A stretch of DNA of 64,000 nt from Selenia dentaria (Eukaryota; Arthropoda; Insecta; Lepidoptera; Geometridae): NCBI GenBank assembly GCA_917880725.1, contig OU862885.1:12086119-12150118 (forward strand), written 5' to 3'. Numbering within the stretch: the first letter of the stretch is position 1; each line of letters opens with the position of its first letter. Below, piece by piece: positions 44,981 through 55,403 of the stretch. Position numbers and translations under genes: made by a program. The notes under the pieces are model-generated. The model had not been told where the DNA came from, made no database searches, and saw only the letters and a list, made by a program, of their open reading frames with translations.

Positions 44981-45480
44981 ACACATCGACATGGTCTAGG
45001 GATATTTCAATTAAACCTAAATAACTAAAATTCTATTAGGAGAAGAGCTGTTAGGAATTTCCCTGAAAATATTGTGCATGAAAACCAGCTTTTCTTGCAT
45101 TTTAGCAGGACTTGGGACAGTATTACACAACAGGACACCCTTGTTTTGAGTATGCAGAACCGCTGCAGATGTGTCAGGTCGAGAGTCGGAGGTGGATCCA
45201 CGGATTATGAATTTTAAGTATTCAACAATTTTTATTAAAAAAAAAAGTTGTTTTGTTTAGGTTTTGATGTTTCAAAAATAAAGTTAAGATTGAAATTTTG
45301 TCTGAGTTTTTCCTCTTCTTATAAGTATTTTTTTTAAATTTAACTTTATCTAAAAGTTTATTATCAGATTAGATAGGGTATTAAACAAGGTTTATTTTAA
45401 TGTGTAGGTGTCTTAACAAAAAAATAAATTTTAGTTATTTAGGTTTAATTGAAATATCCTTAGACCATGTTGATGTGTGT
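44981..45480. mobile_element. TIR element M4, 500 bp (ACACATCGACATGGTCTA ends)
   Basis: ACACATCGACATGGTCTAGG, GATATTTCAATTAAACC and TAAATAACTAAAATT at the left are mirrored by TTTTAGTTATTTAGGTTTAA, TTGAAATATCCTTAGACC and ATGTTGATGTGTGT at the right, giving about 52-bp TIRs. The interior has no transposase. Confidence 0.8.
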
Positions 45481-45561
45481 AGTTTGGTTACTGATTCCAT
45501 AAATTAATGTATATGGTGTTTCAGTTCTTTAACTATGTTTATAAACAAATATTACAGAACA

Positions 45562-45615
45562 ACCGCAGCGTTGTCTTATTGCTTATAGGTATAAGCAATA
45601 AGACAACGCTGCGGT
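45562..45615. repeat. Perfect 26-bp hairpin, 2-nt spacer
   Basis: 45562-45587 (starting ACCGCAGCGTTGTCTTATTG) and 45590-45615 are exact reverse complements around GG. Confidence 0.95.
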
Positions 45616-46084
45616 GGTATTGCAGCTGTATATGTATATAGAAGAGGATCATTCTCAGTCGCCTACTCTTGAAAATAGTTCTTCAATTATCTAGTACCTA
45701 GTATGTATCTGTAGCATTAGGAAAGTGTACAAGCAAGGCTCATCTGGTGTTAAATGGTAACATCTGTCTAGAACAGATGCCTTTTATCACAAGTTACGAA
45801 CTGCACTGCGCCCGTGCACATGAGTTTTAACATTAAGTTGTTAACTCTCATGTGCCTGCAATTTCGCCGGGAACCAAACCATTCAAACCACAAACCAAAC
45901 ACCAACAAAAATCAAACCAGAACACAGTATTGCAAACATTACTGCTTCGCTGTAGAATTGTATGGTGGTAGTACTTCCAAACTCATTTACAAAGAGTTCT
46001 ACGGCACTATCACAAAGAGTGCACTAAGTGTAAGGTTCCGTATGTAGTACGAATAACATTGCAGCAAAGATATTCGTAGAAGTT
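45616..46084. other. No recognised feature
   Basis: The 77-codon ORF 45814-46047 is asparagine- and threonine-rich low-complexity sequence without support. Confidence 0.4.
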
Positions 46085-46402
46085 CGAAATTCGTAAAGAG
46101 ATCCGTAGAAGAACGAAAGTCACCGACACAGCCCAGAAGATTAGCCAGTTTAAGTGGCAGTGGGCAGGGCACATAGCACGTAGAACAGATGGCTGATGGG
46201 GCCGAAAGGTTCTGGAGTGGAGACCACGGACCGGCAAGCGCAGTGTAGGTCGTCCACCGACACGGTGGACAGACGACCTGATGAAGGTCGCAGTACGACG
46301 TTGGATGCAGGCCGCTTCCAACCGGTCCTTTTGGAAAATCATGGGGGAGGCCTATGTTTAGCAGTGGACGTCCTACGGCTGAGATGATGATGATGATGAA
46401 AA
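46085..46402 (+). pseudogene. RTE-clade LINE ORF2 C-terminus, nearly intact frame
   Basis: From 46089 one frame runs 97 codons to TGA 46380-46382: EIRRRTKVTDTAQKISQF, KWQWAGHIARRTDG, a stop at 46194-46196, then RKVLEWRPRTGKRSVGRPP, TRWTDDLMKVAVRRWMQAAS and GEAYV, with a second stop at 46359-46361. It ends in a GATGATGATGATGA tail. The best preserved of the RTE ends here, but dead because of two stops and extreme 5' truncation. Confidence 0.9.
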
Positions 46403-46439
46403 ATATTCGTTATCCGAAGCGCTCGCAGGGGAGCTTGAC

Positions 46440-46745
46440 TTAGTAATCTTAACCGATCAACAACTTAAGCAATGTTTGCTGCATTCAGGAGTTGGATGGG
46501 TGTGTGCTAGTGGCATTATACAAGTGAGCGCTTCCGTGCTTCGGAGAGCACGTTAAAACGTCGGTCCCGGTTGTTTGACTTAGGGAAACAGTCGTTAGGC
46601 TATGTCAAAGGCCTTCGGGTGGCCTGAAAACTTCGATATGGGTTGGCCACTAGCCTACCCACCAAGCCACACTGGGCCTGAGAGGTGAATTATGGCCCAA
46701 CTCCTATCTCTGTGTGAGGAAGGTTCGAGTCTCAGCATAATACAT
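46440..46745 (+). repeat. Lepidopteran repeat L1, copy 2
   Basis: GCGCTTCCGTGCTTCGGAGA, GCACGTTAAAACGTCGGTCC, GGTTGTTTGACTTAGG, GGCTATGTCAAAGGCCTTCG and TTATGGCCCAACTCC. Inverted relative to 10735-10985. GAAGGTTCGAGTCTCAG near 46720 resembles a B box. Confidence 0.7.
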
Positions 46746-46981
46746 TACGCATTGGGGTTTGTCATGTCAAATTATCGATAACTGGGACACACTCAACTGT
46801 AATTTTTACCAAGGATGATACTATATATTAAGATGATCCTTGTTTCTACTAATCTTTTGTTTTATATTAATCCTTCCTATACCGTGATAATTAAAACAAA
46901 AGATTTATGCATGAAACTGACGTATATTTACGTCTATGGATTAAAAGGAAATATCGTACCTAGTTGAATATGAATGCTAAT

Positions 46982-47086
46982 ATCTAGGTACTTGCACAGC
47001 GAATGACTTAGAGGGCTTCCTCTTATGAAATCTTGGTAGATAATTAGCAATTTTGTCTAAGCCGTTCGTTGTGCAAGTAGATACGT
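46982..47086. mobile_element. Small foldback (CTACTTGCACAACGAA arms)
   Basis: ATCTAGGTACTTGCACAGCG, AATGACTTAGA on the left is mirrored by TCTAAGCCGTTCGTTGTGCA, AGTAGATACG on the right, about 29-bp arms with several mismatches. Confidence 0.6.
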
Positions 47087-47097
47087 AGATTATAAGA

Positions 47098-47375
47098 TAG
47101 CTGGATCCAGTTTTCCTGGATACTGCCGCGCGTAAGCCTTTAAATGAATGTAAACTGTAACCAGTCCAGCGTCCAGAAGTCTGCCTATTTTAATTTCAGT
47201 GACTTTCTCCCGTACATCATGTGCCTCCTGCCTGTGTTACTCCGCTCCGTTTAAACAAGTCGCCTCAGTGGCTGGCGTCACGATCCGACTGACTAAACGA
47301 TCCAACTGACTAGAACGCGTTTCAGCCTAGAAAATACTGCCAACTTTAGACGCCAAAACTTGTATCCAGCTAATG
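47098..47375. mobile_element. Possible TIR element (TAGCTGGATCCAGTTTT ends)
   Basis: TAGCTGGATCCAGTTTT at the left and AAAACTTGTATCCAGCTA at the right match in inverted orientation with two differences. Short TIRs only, so the call is tentative. Confidence 0.4.
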
Positions 47376-47656
47376 TATCAATCGAAATCTGCCTTCACTG
47401 CGAGTAATTTGTTTTAAATCTATTCGTCTTCTAACACTCTTCTAATATCGGGGGAATGTTTCAGGCTTGTTATTATGGGAAAAACTATTAGGTCAGTAGT
47501 TTCTTTGTGTCAGGTTCGGTGGTCAAAATGTGACTAGACAATAAAGCCCTGCCGTGAGCCAGGAGAGGCTTACAAACCGTGTTTATATCTCTTTTCCTAA
47601 TCTTCTCTACACAATAAAAATGTTCGACACGGTAGACTCTTCAAGACATGAACACC

Positions 47657-47987
47657 TTAAGAGGATTGCATAGCTAGTACGTTCCATACTAAAAGAGAAA
47701 ACTCTTTTCTACCTCTTAAAATTGTCTGATTTCAGTGATTTTTTGTTTTCATGGAATCATCACATTGTTTACTATGCCCATAAGTTTTGATTTTTTCAGT
47801 TTTTTTATGTTCTAAAAAAGGTAATGTATAGTACTTTAAAATACTGAAAAAATCAAAACGTACGGGCATAGTAAACAATGTTATGATTCCATTAAAAAAA
47901 AAATCACTGAAATCGGACAATATTAAGAGGCAGAAAAGAGTTTTTTTTCTTTTAGTACGGTAAGTACTAGCTATGCAATCCTCTTAA
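47657..47987. mobile_element. TTAA-bounded MITE M5, copy 1, 331 bp
   Basis: TTAAGAGGATTGCATAGCTA at the left and TAGCTATGCAATCCTCTTAA at the right, with inverted similarity running about 140 bp inward (CTCTTTTCTACCTCTTAAAA, TTCAGTGATTTTTT, TTGTTTACTATGCC). TTAA at both outer ends suggests TTAA-specific insertion. No coding capacity. Confidence 0.85.
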
Positions 47988-48792
47988 GAGCATCGCACCC
48001 GTACATACAAGACCTCCCGACGCTGACGGTATATTCATAGCAGATATCAAGAGAGCTTGTCCCACGGGGAACCGTCGGTGGTGACTATCGTAGCTGGTCG
48101 TCTTGCTGGGCTTCCTCTAGGTTCCGGTTCGTGGTGAAACCCGCAAATTCCATCGTTATGAACGGAGAAGAGCCAGAGACAGAGGGCATAGCCCTGACCC
48201 CTTTCCCCGTCCAGCGTAAGCGTATGGGCCCAATTATATCTCTACACCAGTATTACATCCAACCAATATAACATCCACCATCTGGTGATAGACAAATGAC
48301 GCCTTCAAACGTATAGTAAAATAATTTATCTTCCCAATTATGCCCGCTGCCTTACACAATAAAATCCCGAGTCTAATCAAGCTCGTCATAAAAGGCGCCG
48401 CAGTAAAATGAGGCGTCATAAAGCGTAGTGATTACTTCCTACGGCCGTTTCTTTAGGAACTTCTCACCACGTACACATACATAATGTACATCATTATGTA
48501 CATCGTGTGTACGTATGACGTGTTTATGTCGGCTTTATGCAACATTTTTTCAATATTCTTTTAAGCGTGTTTGAACATCTCAATGCAGTTGACGGTGCAA
48601 AAACGCTTGCCTAGAAGGTAATTCGTGAATTACCTTCTTAAAATATACCTACTTAATACTACACAAAATACACAACACACGAACACGAGGCATCGCTGGA
48701 TGTTAGTAATCCATCAACATCAAATTTTTCAAAATCAATTCCACGATCCGTACCGTAAATTATTGCTGCTAGGATATTAAACACCTATGAAG
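47988..48792. other. Unclassified GC-richer block and short hairpins
   Basis: 48000-48230 is GC-richer (ACGGGGAACCGTCGGTGGTG) but I recognise nothing in it. 48613-48638 is a perfect 12-bp hairpin (AGAAGGTAATTC) with a 2-nt loop. 48478-48525 is an imperfect palindrome around TAATGTACATCATTATG. Confidence 0.45.
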
Positions 48793-49123
48793 TTAAGAGG
48801 ATTTCATAGCAAGTACTATCCATACTAAAAGAAATAACTCTTTTCTACCTCTAAACATTGTCCGATTTCAGTGATTTTTTTTCATGTTATCAACAGATTG
48901 TTTACTGTGCCTGTACGTTTTGTTTTATTTTAGATTTTATAAAGTTCTAAAAAAGTAAATTTTTAGCACTTTGAAGTATTGAAAAACTCAAAACGTACAG
49001 GCATAGTAAACAATGTGATGATTACACGAAAAAAAACACTGAAATCGAAAAATGTTAAGTGGTAGAAAGGAGTTATTTCTCTTAGCATGGAAAGTACTAC
49101 GAGTAGCTATGCAATCCTCTTAA
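48793..49123. mobile_element. TTAA-bounded MITE M5, copy 2, 331 bp
   Basis: TTAAGAGGATTTCATAGCAA at the left, TAGCTATGCAATCCTCTTAA at the right. Same length and internal order as 47657-47987, in the same orientation by eye. Confidence 0.85.
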
Positions 49124-49735
49124 GGCTAAAGGCTCTTAAGGCTACTGCCCAAAGCAAAAGAGCGGTAAACGCTATGTGTTTCGTCGCACAGTTTAGACAT
49201 ACTAGTGATTATAAATTTAGAAAAATACAATGCAAAGTTAAGAGACTTATAAAGAGTTATATAATAATATTGCACAATATTTATCTGGCATCTTGAAGAA
49301 AAAAATCGCAAATGAAACGACAGAAAAAATCTTGCGTATCGCATTTTTAATACTTTGAGCGACAACTACTATATTTTTGTAATTAGAAAAAGGTAATTTT
49401 ATTAAATTAAAGAATTATCAATATACTTTTACTACAGTAATAAAAAAATTAACAAATAAAAAATGTCATAATTACGTTAGTAATTTAAAAAGCGTAATTA
49501 TGAACATAACTCGCGATAGTTTTCTATCTCAATAAAAATGTCGTAAAGTTATCGTGACAGATTTTGTTCTTGTTACGGCCAGTGCTTCGCCCGTTCAAAT
49601 GCCTAAAAGTTGTTGTTGCAGCGCCTTAATAATATTTTGAAAAAAAAAAAAAAAAAAACCGCGGTGTTTAAAAAAATCTAAATAATTATCGAACCTGCTG
49701 AAAAGATTTCACGAGAATCGGTTGAGAAATGCGCC
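49124..49735. other. No gene supported; contains a long A-run
   Basis: Short ORFs near 49087-49365 overlap on both strands without motifs. A run of about 19 A lies at 49640-49658. Confidence 0.4.
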
Positions 49736-49909
49736 CAGCCTTGCGATTCTCCACGAGCAAACATCGTTGCATCTTTGATAACATCCGTGAAACAAATGAA
49801 GAGATGACAAGAAATGTTGGAAACACAACCTTATGTACAAGCGCCATATCTCATAAAGTATTTGACATCGGTGAGCTCGTCAACGAATCATTACAGAATC
49901 GCGCGGCTG
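49736..49909 (+). mobile_element. MITE M1, copy 4
   Basis: CAGCCTTGCGATTCTCCACG at left and CAGAATCGCGCGGCTG at right. The plus-strand frame reads CIFDNIRETNEEMTRNVGNT then ISHKVFDIGELV, as in the other copies. Confidence 0.8.
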
Positions 49910-49954
49910 TAGAGGAAAACAGCCGGATATCCGGACATGCGAAAGCACAGGCAC

Positions 49955-50066
49955 AAGTTAAATTTGACAAGCAGATAGCTTATATCCCGAAGAAGGATAT
50001 AAGCTAGGTTCTACATCATCATCATCATCAATGACTACGCAGGGTGAAACCGCAAGGCGTAGCTAG
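49955..50066 (+). mobile_element. Helitron 3' fragment
   Basis: GCTTATATCCCGAAGAAGG, ATCATCATCATCAATGACTA and CGCAGGGTGAAACCGC, then GGCGTAGCTAG|T with CTAG at 50063-50066. Confidence 0.65.
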
Positions 50067-50604
50067 TTGTTATATAACCCGCTGGTAGCATTCAAAAACA
50101 AATTCACGAAAATACTACAGTTTTGTTCTAATTTTGCTTAGTTCCCACAAAACAACATTTTCCCCGAATTTCGTCCCCACCAGAAAACAAAACCTGCCAA
50201 CCTTAACAAAAATTACGAAATGAAAAAAACTACAAACTGCGCTGTTTCACTACCCGGTAGAAAAAGCTAACACAGCTTTTTTGTACAATAACCACGTAGG
50301 AACAGTATAAAAATGATCAGTATTCCAACTTTAATTTCTTTAACAAATTTGTATTTAGCCCAAATAAAGCTATGTATTTTAACGTTTCTGCGAGTCTTCG
50401 AAGATTTGTGGTCGATGATGGTGGCCATGGAGGAGCATTTTGAGTGCAAATATGTGACTTCTTTTGGCGTTATACCAGGCCCTTCACAATTAATCTGAGA
50501 TATATATTTGTTATATATTGTAGTCACTTTCATTGCTTTCTACCGATTTCCACATTTCCAACGGAAACGATTTTCATTGACAAGACCGACAACGACGACT
50601 TTTT
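50067..50604. other. No recognised feature
   Basis: Overlapping short ORFs on both strands (50267-50626) have no family motif. Confidence 0.4.
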
Positions 50605-50950
50605 CAACCGACTTCCAAAAAAATAGGTTCTCAACTCGACTGTATTTTTGCTACCGATTTTGATGATACTTTTTTTATTTGAAAGCTGATTCTTGCTGGT
50701 CTTGTTGGCTGGAAAATTCCCGTGATTAAATTTCATCAAATTCGGACCAGCAGTTTTTGAGTTATACTTCAATAAATGAAAAGTGTTTTGCCTATTTTGA
50801 TTATTTGATGATATTGTCTTCGACGGAGAATGACAATCAATCTCGTAATTAGCAAGGATCACTCAAGAGGGTGAAAAAAGAATTACCAAATAATGGAACC
50901 GACTTCAACCCTAAAAAAGTGTGAAATAACTTGTCGAAGTCGGTACCCAT
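50605..50950 (+). repeat. AAGTCGG repeat, long form (3' part shortened)
   Basis: AACCGACTTCCAAAAAAATA, CTCAACTCGACTGTATTTTT, GAGTTATACTTCAATAAATG, GAATGACAATCAATCTCGTA and ACTTGTCGAAGTCGGTACC. The minus-strand 110-codon ORF across it is spurious. Confidence 0.7.
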
Positions 50951-51159
50951 ATATAATATATTATTAAATTATAATAAATATTGCATTGGTTTATTACATA
51001 CTCTATGTAATAAGAGACTTCATCAGCTGCAATTTTATTTAGTTCGTGAAAAGAGCAGTGATCGGTTAGCACCTTTGATGAACAATCCTAGAGATATCGG
51101 ATCGGTGTGATAAAAAAGTCTCAGTAAATAAGAGTGCACTCGGCGTGAGCTCTTATTTT

Positions 51160-51735
51160 CTTTCATCATCATCATCATCTCAGCCGTCGGACGTCCACTG
51201 CTGAACATAGGCCTCCCTCATGGTTTTCCAAAAGGACCGGTTGGAAGCAGCTTGCATCCAACGTCGTCCTGCGACATTTATCAGGTCAGGTCCACTGTGT
51301 CGGTAGACGACCTACGCTGCGCTTGCCGGTCCGTGGTCTCCACTCTAGAACCTTTCGGCCCCATCGGCCATCTGTTCTGCGTGCTGGGTGCCCTGCCCAC
51401 TGACACTTCAACTGGCTAATTTTCTGGGCTATGTCGGTGACTTTCGTTCTTCTACGGATCTCCTCATTTCTGATTCGATCACGTAGAGAAACCCCGAGCA
51501 TAGCCCTCTCGATGACTCGTTGTGCGACTTTGAGCTTGCTTATGAGGCTCATAGTTAGAGACCACGTTTTAGTGCCATAAGTCATCACTGGTAACACACA
51601 TTGGTCGAAGACTCTTGTCTTGAGGCACTGATATATTTTTGGCGAGAAGACGTCGCGAAGTTTCCGGAACGATGCCCAGCCGAGTTGGATTCGACGATTG
51701 ACCGCTTTCTCGAAGTTATTTCGTTTATTTAAATT
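51160..51735 (-). pseudogene. RTE-clade LINE ORF2 C-terminal relic, longest copy
   Basis: The minus-strand frame from about 51720 reads NNFEKAVNRRIQLGWASFRK, LRDVFSPKIYQCLKTRVFDQ, CVLPVMTYGTKTWSLTMS, RNEEIRRRTKVTDIAQKISQ, ARRTDGRWGRKVLEWRPRTG and KRSVGRLPTQWT, then a stop at 51288-51286. The remaining codons continue broken to a CATCATCATC tail at about 51165. No endonuclease or RT catalytic region is present. Non-functional. Confidence 0.9.
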
Positions 51736-52325
51736 TAAAAACAGCGATGTAGTTCGCAAGGCAACAACAGGGAACATTTATTTATTTCTCTTGTTAAGGT
51801 TCATATTACAATAAATGCTATTCAACCTGTCTTTTTGTAAAGTGACAGGTGTCCAAGTATGTATTCACGCGGACAATATTAGCTTTGATTGTTTTAGTGA
51901 CCCGTCATCGATTTTAGTATTATTGATCGCAAGTTAGCACAGCCAACAGAGCCACAACATAGGGTTGGTACATTGCCATTGACAATATGTATTTGTCGGA
52001 AACAGTCAACACGGTTGCTGATTTGACCCAACGACGGTGAACGTTCAACGGAACGCCAGCGCCACCTAGTGGCGTTAGATGGAGTCTACGACAGCACACT
52101 CGCCTCGACAGAGCGACAATCTTCCACAGTCTTCGTTGGTCGGTCGAAGAGTGCAGACGTGTAGGAACCATCCCGCCCTCCGAATAGTGCCTTACCTAAG
52201 TGAAGTGAAGTAAAGTTTATTGTAACAGTCAGTTAATATTAAAATAATAGTGTTAATCGAAATCACTTAATGATATCGTTTCACTATTGAACCAACATTT
52301 CCCACGTACTGAATAGTCGCAAATC
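51736..52325. other. No confident gene; weak candidate signal-peptide-like frame
   Basis: The minus-strand 83-codon ORF 52171-51920 ends MAMYQPYVVALLAVLTCDQ and stop, a hydrophobic stretch that looks like a short signal peptide. No mature domain or GT donor follows in the right place. Treated as unsupported. Confidence 0.15.
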
Positions 52326-52523
52326 ATGACGGCGGTGACTCAAGTACAACTCAGACGTTATATTGAAGTGGAGAGAGACTGTTTTGAAAAATATTTTTAT
52401 TATACTCGTATTACCCGATCTTTTATTAAACAAGGCTCAGAACTCTTAATGTGCCCTTTACCGAGTCCATTGGACAAAAGTTTGGAAGCAATAGTAGGTA
52501 CGTCTAACCTTGTTAGTTTGTAA
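52326..52523 (+). other. Unrecognised 65-codon frame with a possible splice donor
   Basis: Begins MTAVTQVQLRRYIEVERDCF and continues to ELLMCPLPSPLDKSLEAIV. A GTAGGTACGT donor-like site lies at about 52494-52503, inside the frame. Composition is protein-like, so it could be a host exon, but there is no family match I can name and no acceptor or partner exon seen. Confidence 0.2.
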
Positions 52524-53024
52524 TATAGTTATAAAAAACCTAGCCACTTTTAAGAGTAAGTTGTTTTACTGTAATGCTCATAAATAAATGTCTATGACTC
52601 ATCTGAGGAACTTTTCCTATACATGTAAAGTCTAGAAACTTAATTTCATAGTACCTATTCCACGACGCGATCGTGCGAGGAATAAGTTAGGGGTGTAATG
52701 TCTTTTGCTGGATTAAAGGGGTAATATCTGCGATTTATGTGTATTTGGGTCAGATCTATTATATTAATAGGGAAACTTATTATATAAGGGAGTTTAAGAG
52801 CTGTTTGGATTAAAAAATATCAATGTATTATAACTAACTGTACAGGCTGGGTCATTTAGAACGGCCAGTATGGGCAAATCTGAAATCACATACAAATATC
52901 TCTTAGAAACCATGTCATTCATTTTAGTGACAAGAAAAACAGCATTGATAGATTTAAAAAAAACTTTTCCTCAGTTCGGGAATCAAAACTATTCGTATTG
53001 AAGAAAAAACATTGTTTCTATTTC
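52524..53024. other. No recognised feature
   Basis: No supportable ORF. Confidence 0.45.
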
Positions 53025-53216
53025 CTACCGACTTTACCTCATAACTTTCGACTGGGTGAACCGATTCTCAAATTCTTTTTTTTTTTTGAAAGGTGGTGCT
53101 TCCCGTGTGGTCCCATTTATTCATTTCCATCAAATTCGGTTTAATAGTTTTTGAGATACACTCCAAAACTGAATAGAATGGAAGTCCGTATTAAATTTTT
53201 CAAATTGTCCTTACTG
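53025..53216 (+). repeat. AAGTCGG repeat, short form
   Basis: TTCCTACCGACTTTACCTCA, GACTGGGTGAACCGATTC, GGTGGTGCTTCCCGTGTGG and ATGGAAGTCCGTATTAAATT. Its first block is shortened. Confidence 0.65.
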
Positions 53217-53764
53217 CTTTATAGGTATATTATACCTACTCAGTAAAAGGATGAACGTTGCTCCGCCTTTGGGATACCGATAAGCAACTTACTATGTGGT
53301 AGGTTGTGCAAGACGCCGTCTTGGTTGATACCACGGCAGTGCATATCCTATAGCGAAGCAATATTGTGTAAGGGTGTGAAGCGCGCTGTGGCTAGTGAAA
53401 TTATTATTCAGGGTGGAACTTTGTGCCACCTGAAGGGAAACTACTCTATATTGTAGATTGAAAATTTTACTCAAACCAAATATTATTTATTTTTGAAAAG
53501 AAAGAAAACAGCATTCAAAAATTTAGAAAATACGTTTACCACACCCGGGAATCAAACCGACTAAAACCTGTAAAAAATAACACCCTCTACTTTTATTGAA
53601 TCGAACATTAGGGTCAATTATTATTTAATTAAATGAAAGGAAAACCACGAAATCTGGACTTATAAATTCAATTACATTCCATATTTAAACGACCTCATTC
53701 ACGCAGTTATGTCGCATCTATGATGATGCCGCAGATGCCTTAACCGCTGTGCCACAGCTTTTAA
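53217..53764. other. No recognised feature
   Basis: No supportable ORF. GCCGCAGATGCCTTAACCGC near 53728 could be a worn antisense tRNA-like piece but is too short to call. Confidence 0.35.
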
Positions 53765-54413
53765 GACAGTAGTTTAAAGACATAAACATTCTAACTGTTG
53801 TCTCCCAGTTTATCTATGAAAATCTAAGTATGTAAAGAAAAACATTAGCAGTTTTGATAAAAGGAGTGATGCTTATTCCATCAACACGCGAAATAAGCAC
53901 AAGCTATCCGTACATGTAACGCGCATCCACAGAATAAGTCATTTTTTTATGGGACAATGTATACGATTCTATAATAAAGTTCCCAATGTTATCCGAGATT
54001 TGCCTACTAATAAGTTTAAAATTACTATTAAAACTAAACTTTGTCAAAAAGGTAATTACAAAATTTCGGATTACTTGGAGGATAAAACAGCTTGGGACTG
54101 ATCACTCCTGGATCTATCTACTCCTGTACTAAGATGTCAAAGTGTAGCGTGTCTTGCTCTACTGATACCATTATTATGTTCTCTTTTGTAAGGCAACACA
54201 CTGGAGCTAATATTTGTAGTACCTAAGTAAAAACATTGTAAAAACATCTATATATAAAAAGAATGGCCCCGAGTTTCTTGCCGCTTCTTCTCGGTAGGCT
54301 CTATGTATTTTGGAACGCGGCGGTAGTCTTTAAAGTACATTATAATGAAAAATTGACGTTCATTAGTGCGTCTTTGATGCCTAATTGAATAAATGATTTT
54401 GACTTTGACAGAA
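53765..54413 (+). pseudogene. LINE copy C (C-terminal RT-protein tail plus complete 3' end)
   Basis: One frame is open to TGA 54099-54101: FDKRSDAYSINTRNKHKLSV, HVTRIHRISHFFMGQCIRF, YNKVPNVIRDLPTNKFKITI, KTKLCQKGNYKISDYLEDKT. Upstream frames (from TTTAAAGACATAAACATTC at about 53772) are broken. The 3' UTR includes GTTTCTTGCCGCTTCTTCTC and ATTTTGGAACGCGGCGG and ends AATGATTTTGACTTTGAC. This copy gives the clearest reading of the family. Confidence 0.85.
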
Positions 54414-54784
54414 GCACCTAACCATGCAATTGAAGCATCGCTAAGTACGTAAAGCGTTAGTTAAAAAAAAATATTTTCATCGGTGACCTGTAAGGAATTT
54501 GCGCCACGCTTAGTGCCCATTAAAATTTGTTGGTTGTCAGTGGTGTTGATTCTGTAAGCATTCTCTAAGCTATATATCTTTAAATTATAATAAATTATAA
54601 TATAGTTCTTATTCTGTTTAGGCTAAAATTCAAATCAGTATAGCACTTCTGAATTACGACACTAAAATAGATTTCTCTTCAAATATGGGTGTATTTTAAA
54701 CAGATCAGTCATCACATATCTTGGTGATCGCTAAACTAAGGTAAGAATACCCAAAATTTAATTGAATGATACCAAACCATGATA
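54414..54784. other. No recognised feature
   Basis: No supportable ORF or repeat boundary. Confidence 0.4.
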
Positions 54785-55200
54785 GTTCTTAAGTGTCCTA
54801 TTATCACAATATTGTGTGCATGGTACCGACTTCGACAAGTTATTTCACACAAAAAACAAAAATAAACACTTTTAGTACAGAAGTCGGTTTTATTTTTATT
54901 ATTTTTTTCCTTAAGTTTTAATAGAAGAAAATAAATTATAATATAAGTATATTTAACGTAAGTAAATTTTAATTATCATCAAGATAGGCGAAACACTTTT
55001 TAGTTAGTGAAATATAACTCAAAAACAGCTTGACCGAATTTAATGAAATTTATATGGTACCACCACGGAAGTATACTCTATCAAACAAAAAAAGAATCAT
55101 CACAATCGGTTTATAAACGACGAAGTTATCCGCAAACACACATAAAAAAATATATACGGTCGAAATGAGAAAACTCTCCCTGTTTTTGAAGTCGGTTAAA
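54785..55200 (-). repeat. AAGTCGG repeat, long form
   Basis: ACAATATTGTGTGCATGGTA, CCGACTTCGACAAGTTATTT, CATCAAGATAGGCGAAACAC and a terminal TTTTTGAAGTCGGTTAAAA. Inverted orientation. Confidence 0.7.
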
Positions 55201-55403
55201 AATGTCGTTCAAAGTGATTTATGATTTTGAATTTAAGAGTTAACCAGGACTGACATAATTACATTGATTATTTATTACATAATTTAGTAAGCTAGTTTAG
55301 TTAAATTCTAAAATTGAACAAGAGAATGAACAAGAGATACGCTACCGTTATGTTACTATACTAAAGTTTATTGCGACACTGAACTGCACTGTTCACACCA
55401 TAA

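Noticed and set aside
45562..45615. microRNA precursor
   Set aside because: The loop is only 2 nt, the stem is perfectly paired without bulges, and there is no flanking single-stranded context typical of insect pre-miRNAs.
51920..52171. Secreted-protein first exon ending MAMYQPYVVALLAVLTC
   Set aside because: The hydrophobic stretch sits at the C-terminus of the frame directly before a stop, with no GT donor in register and no mature domain.
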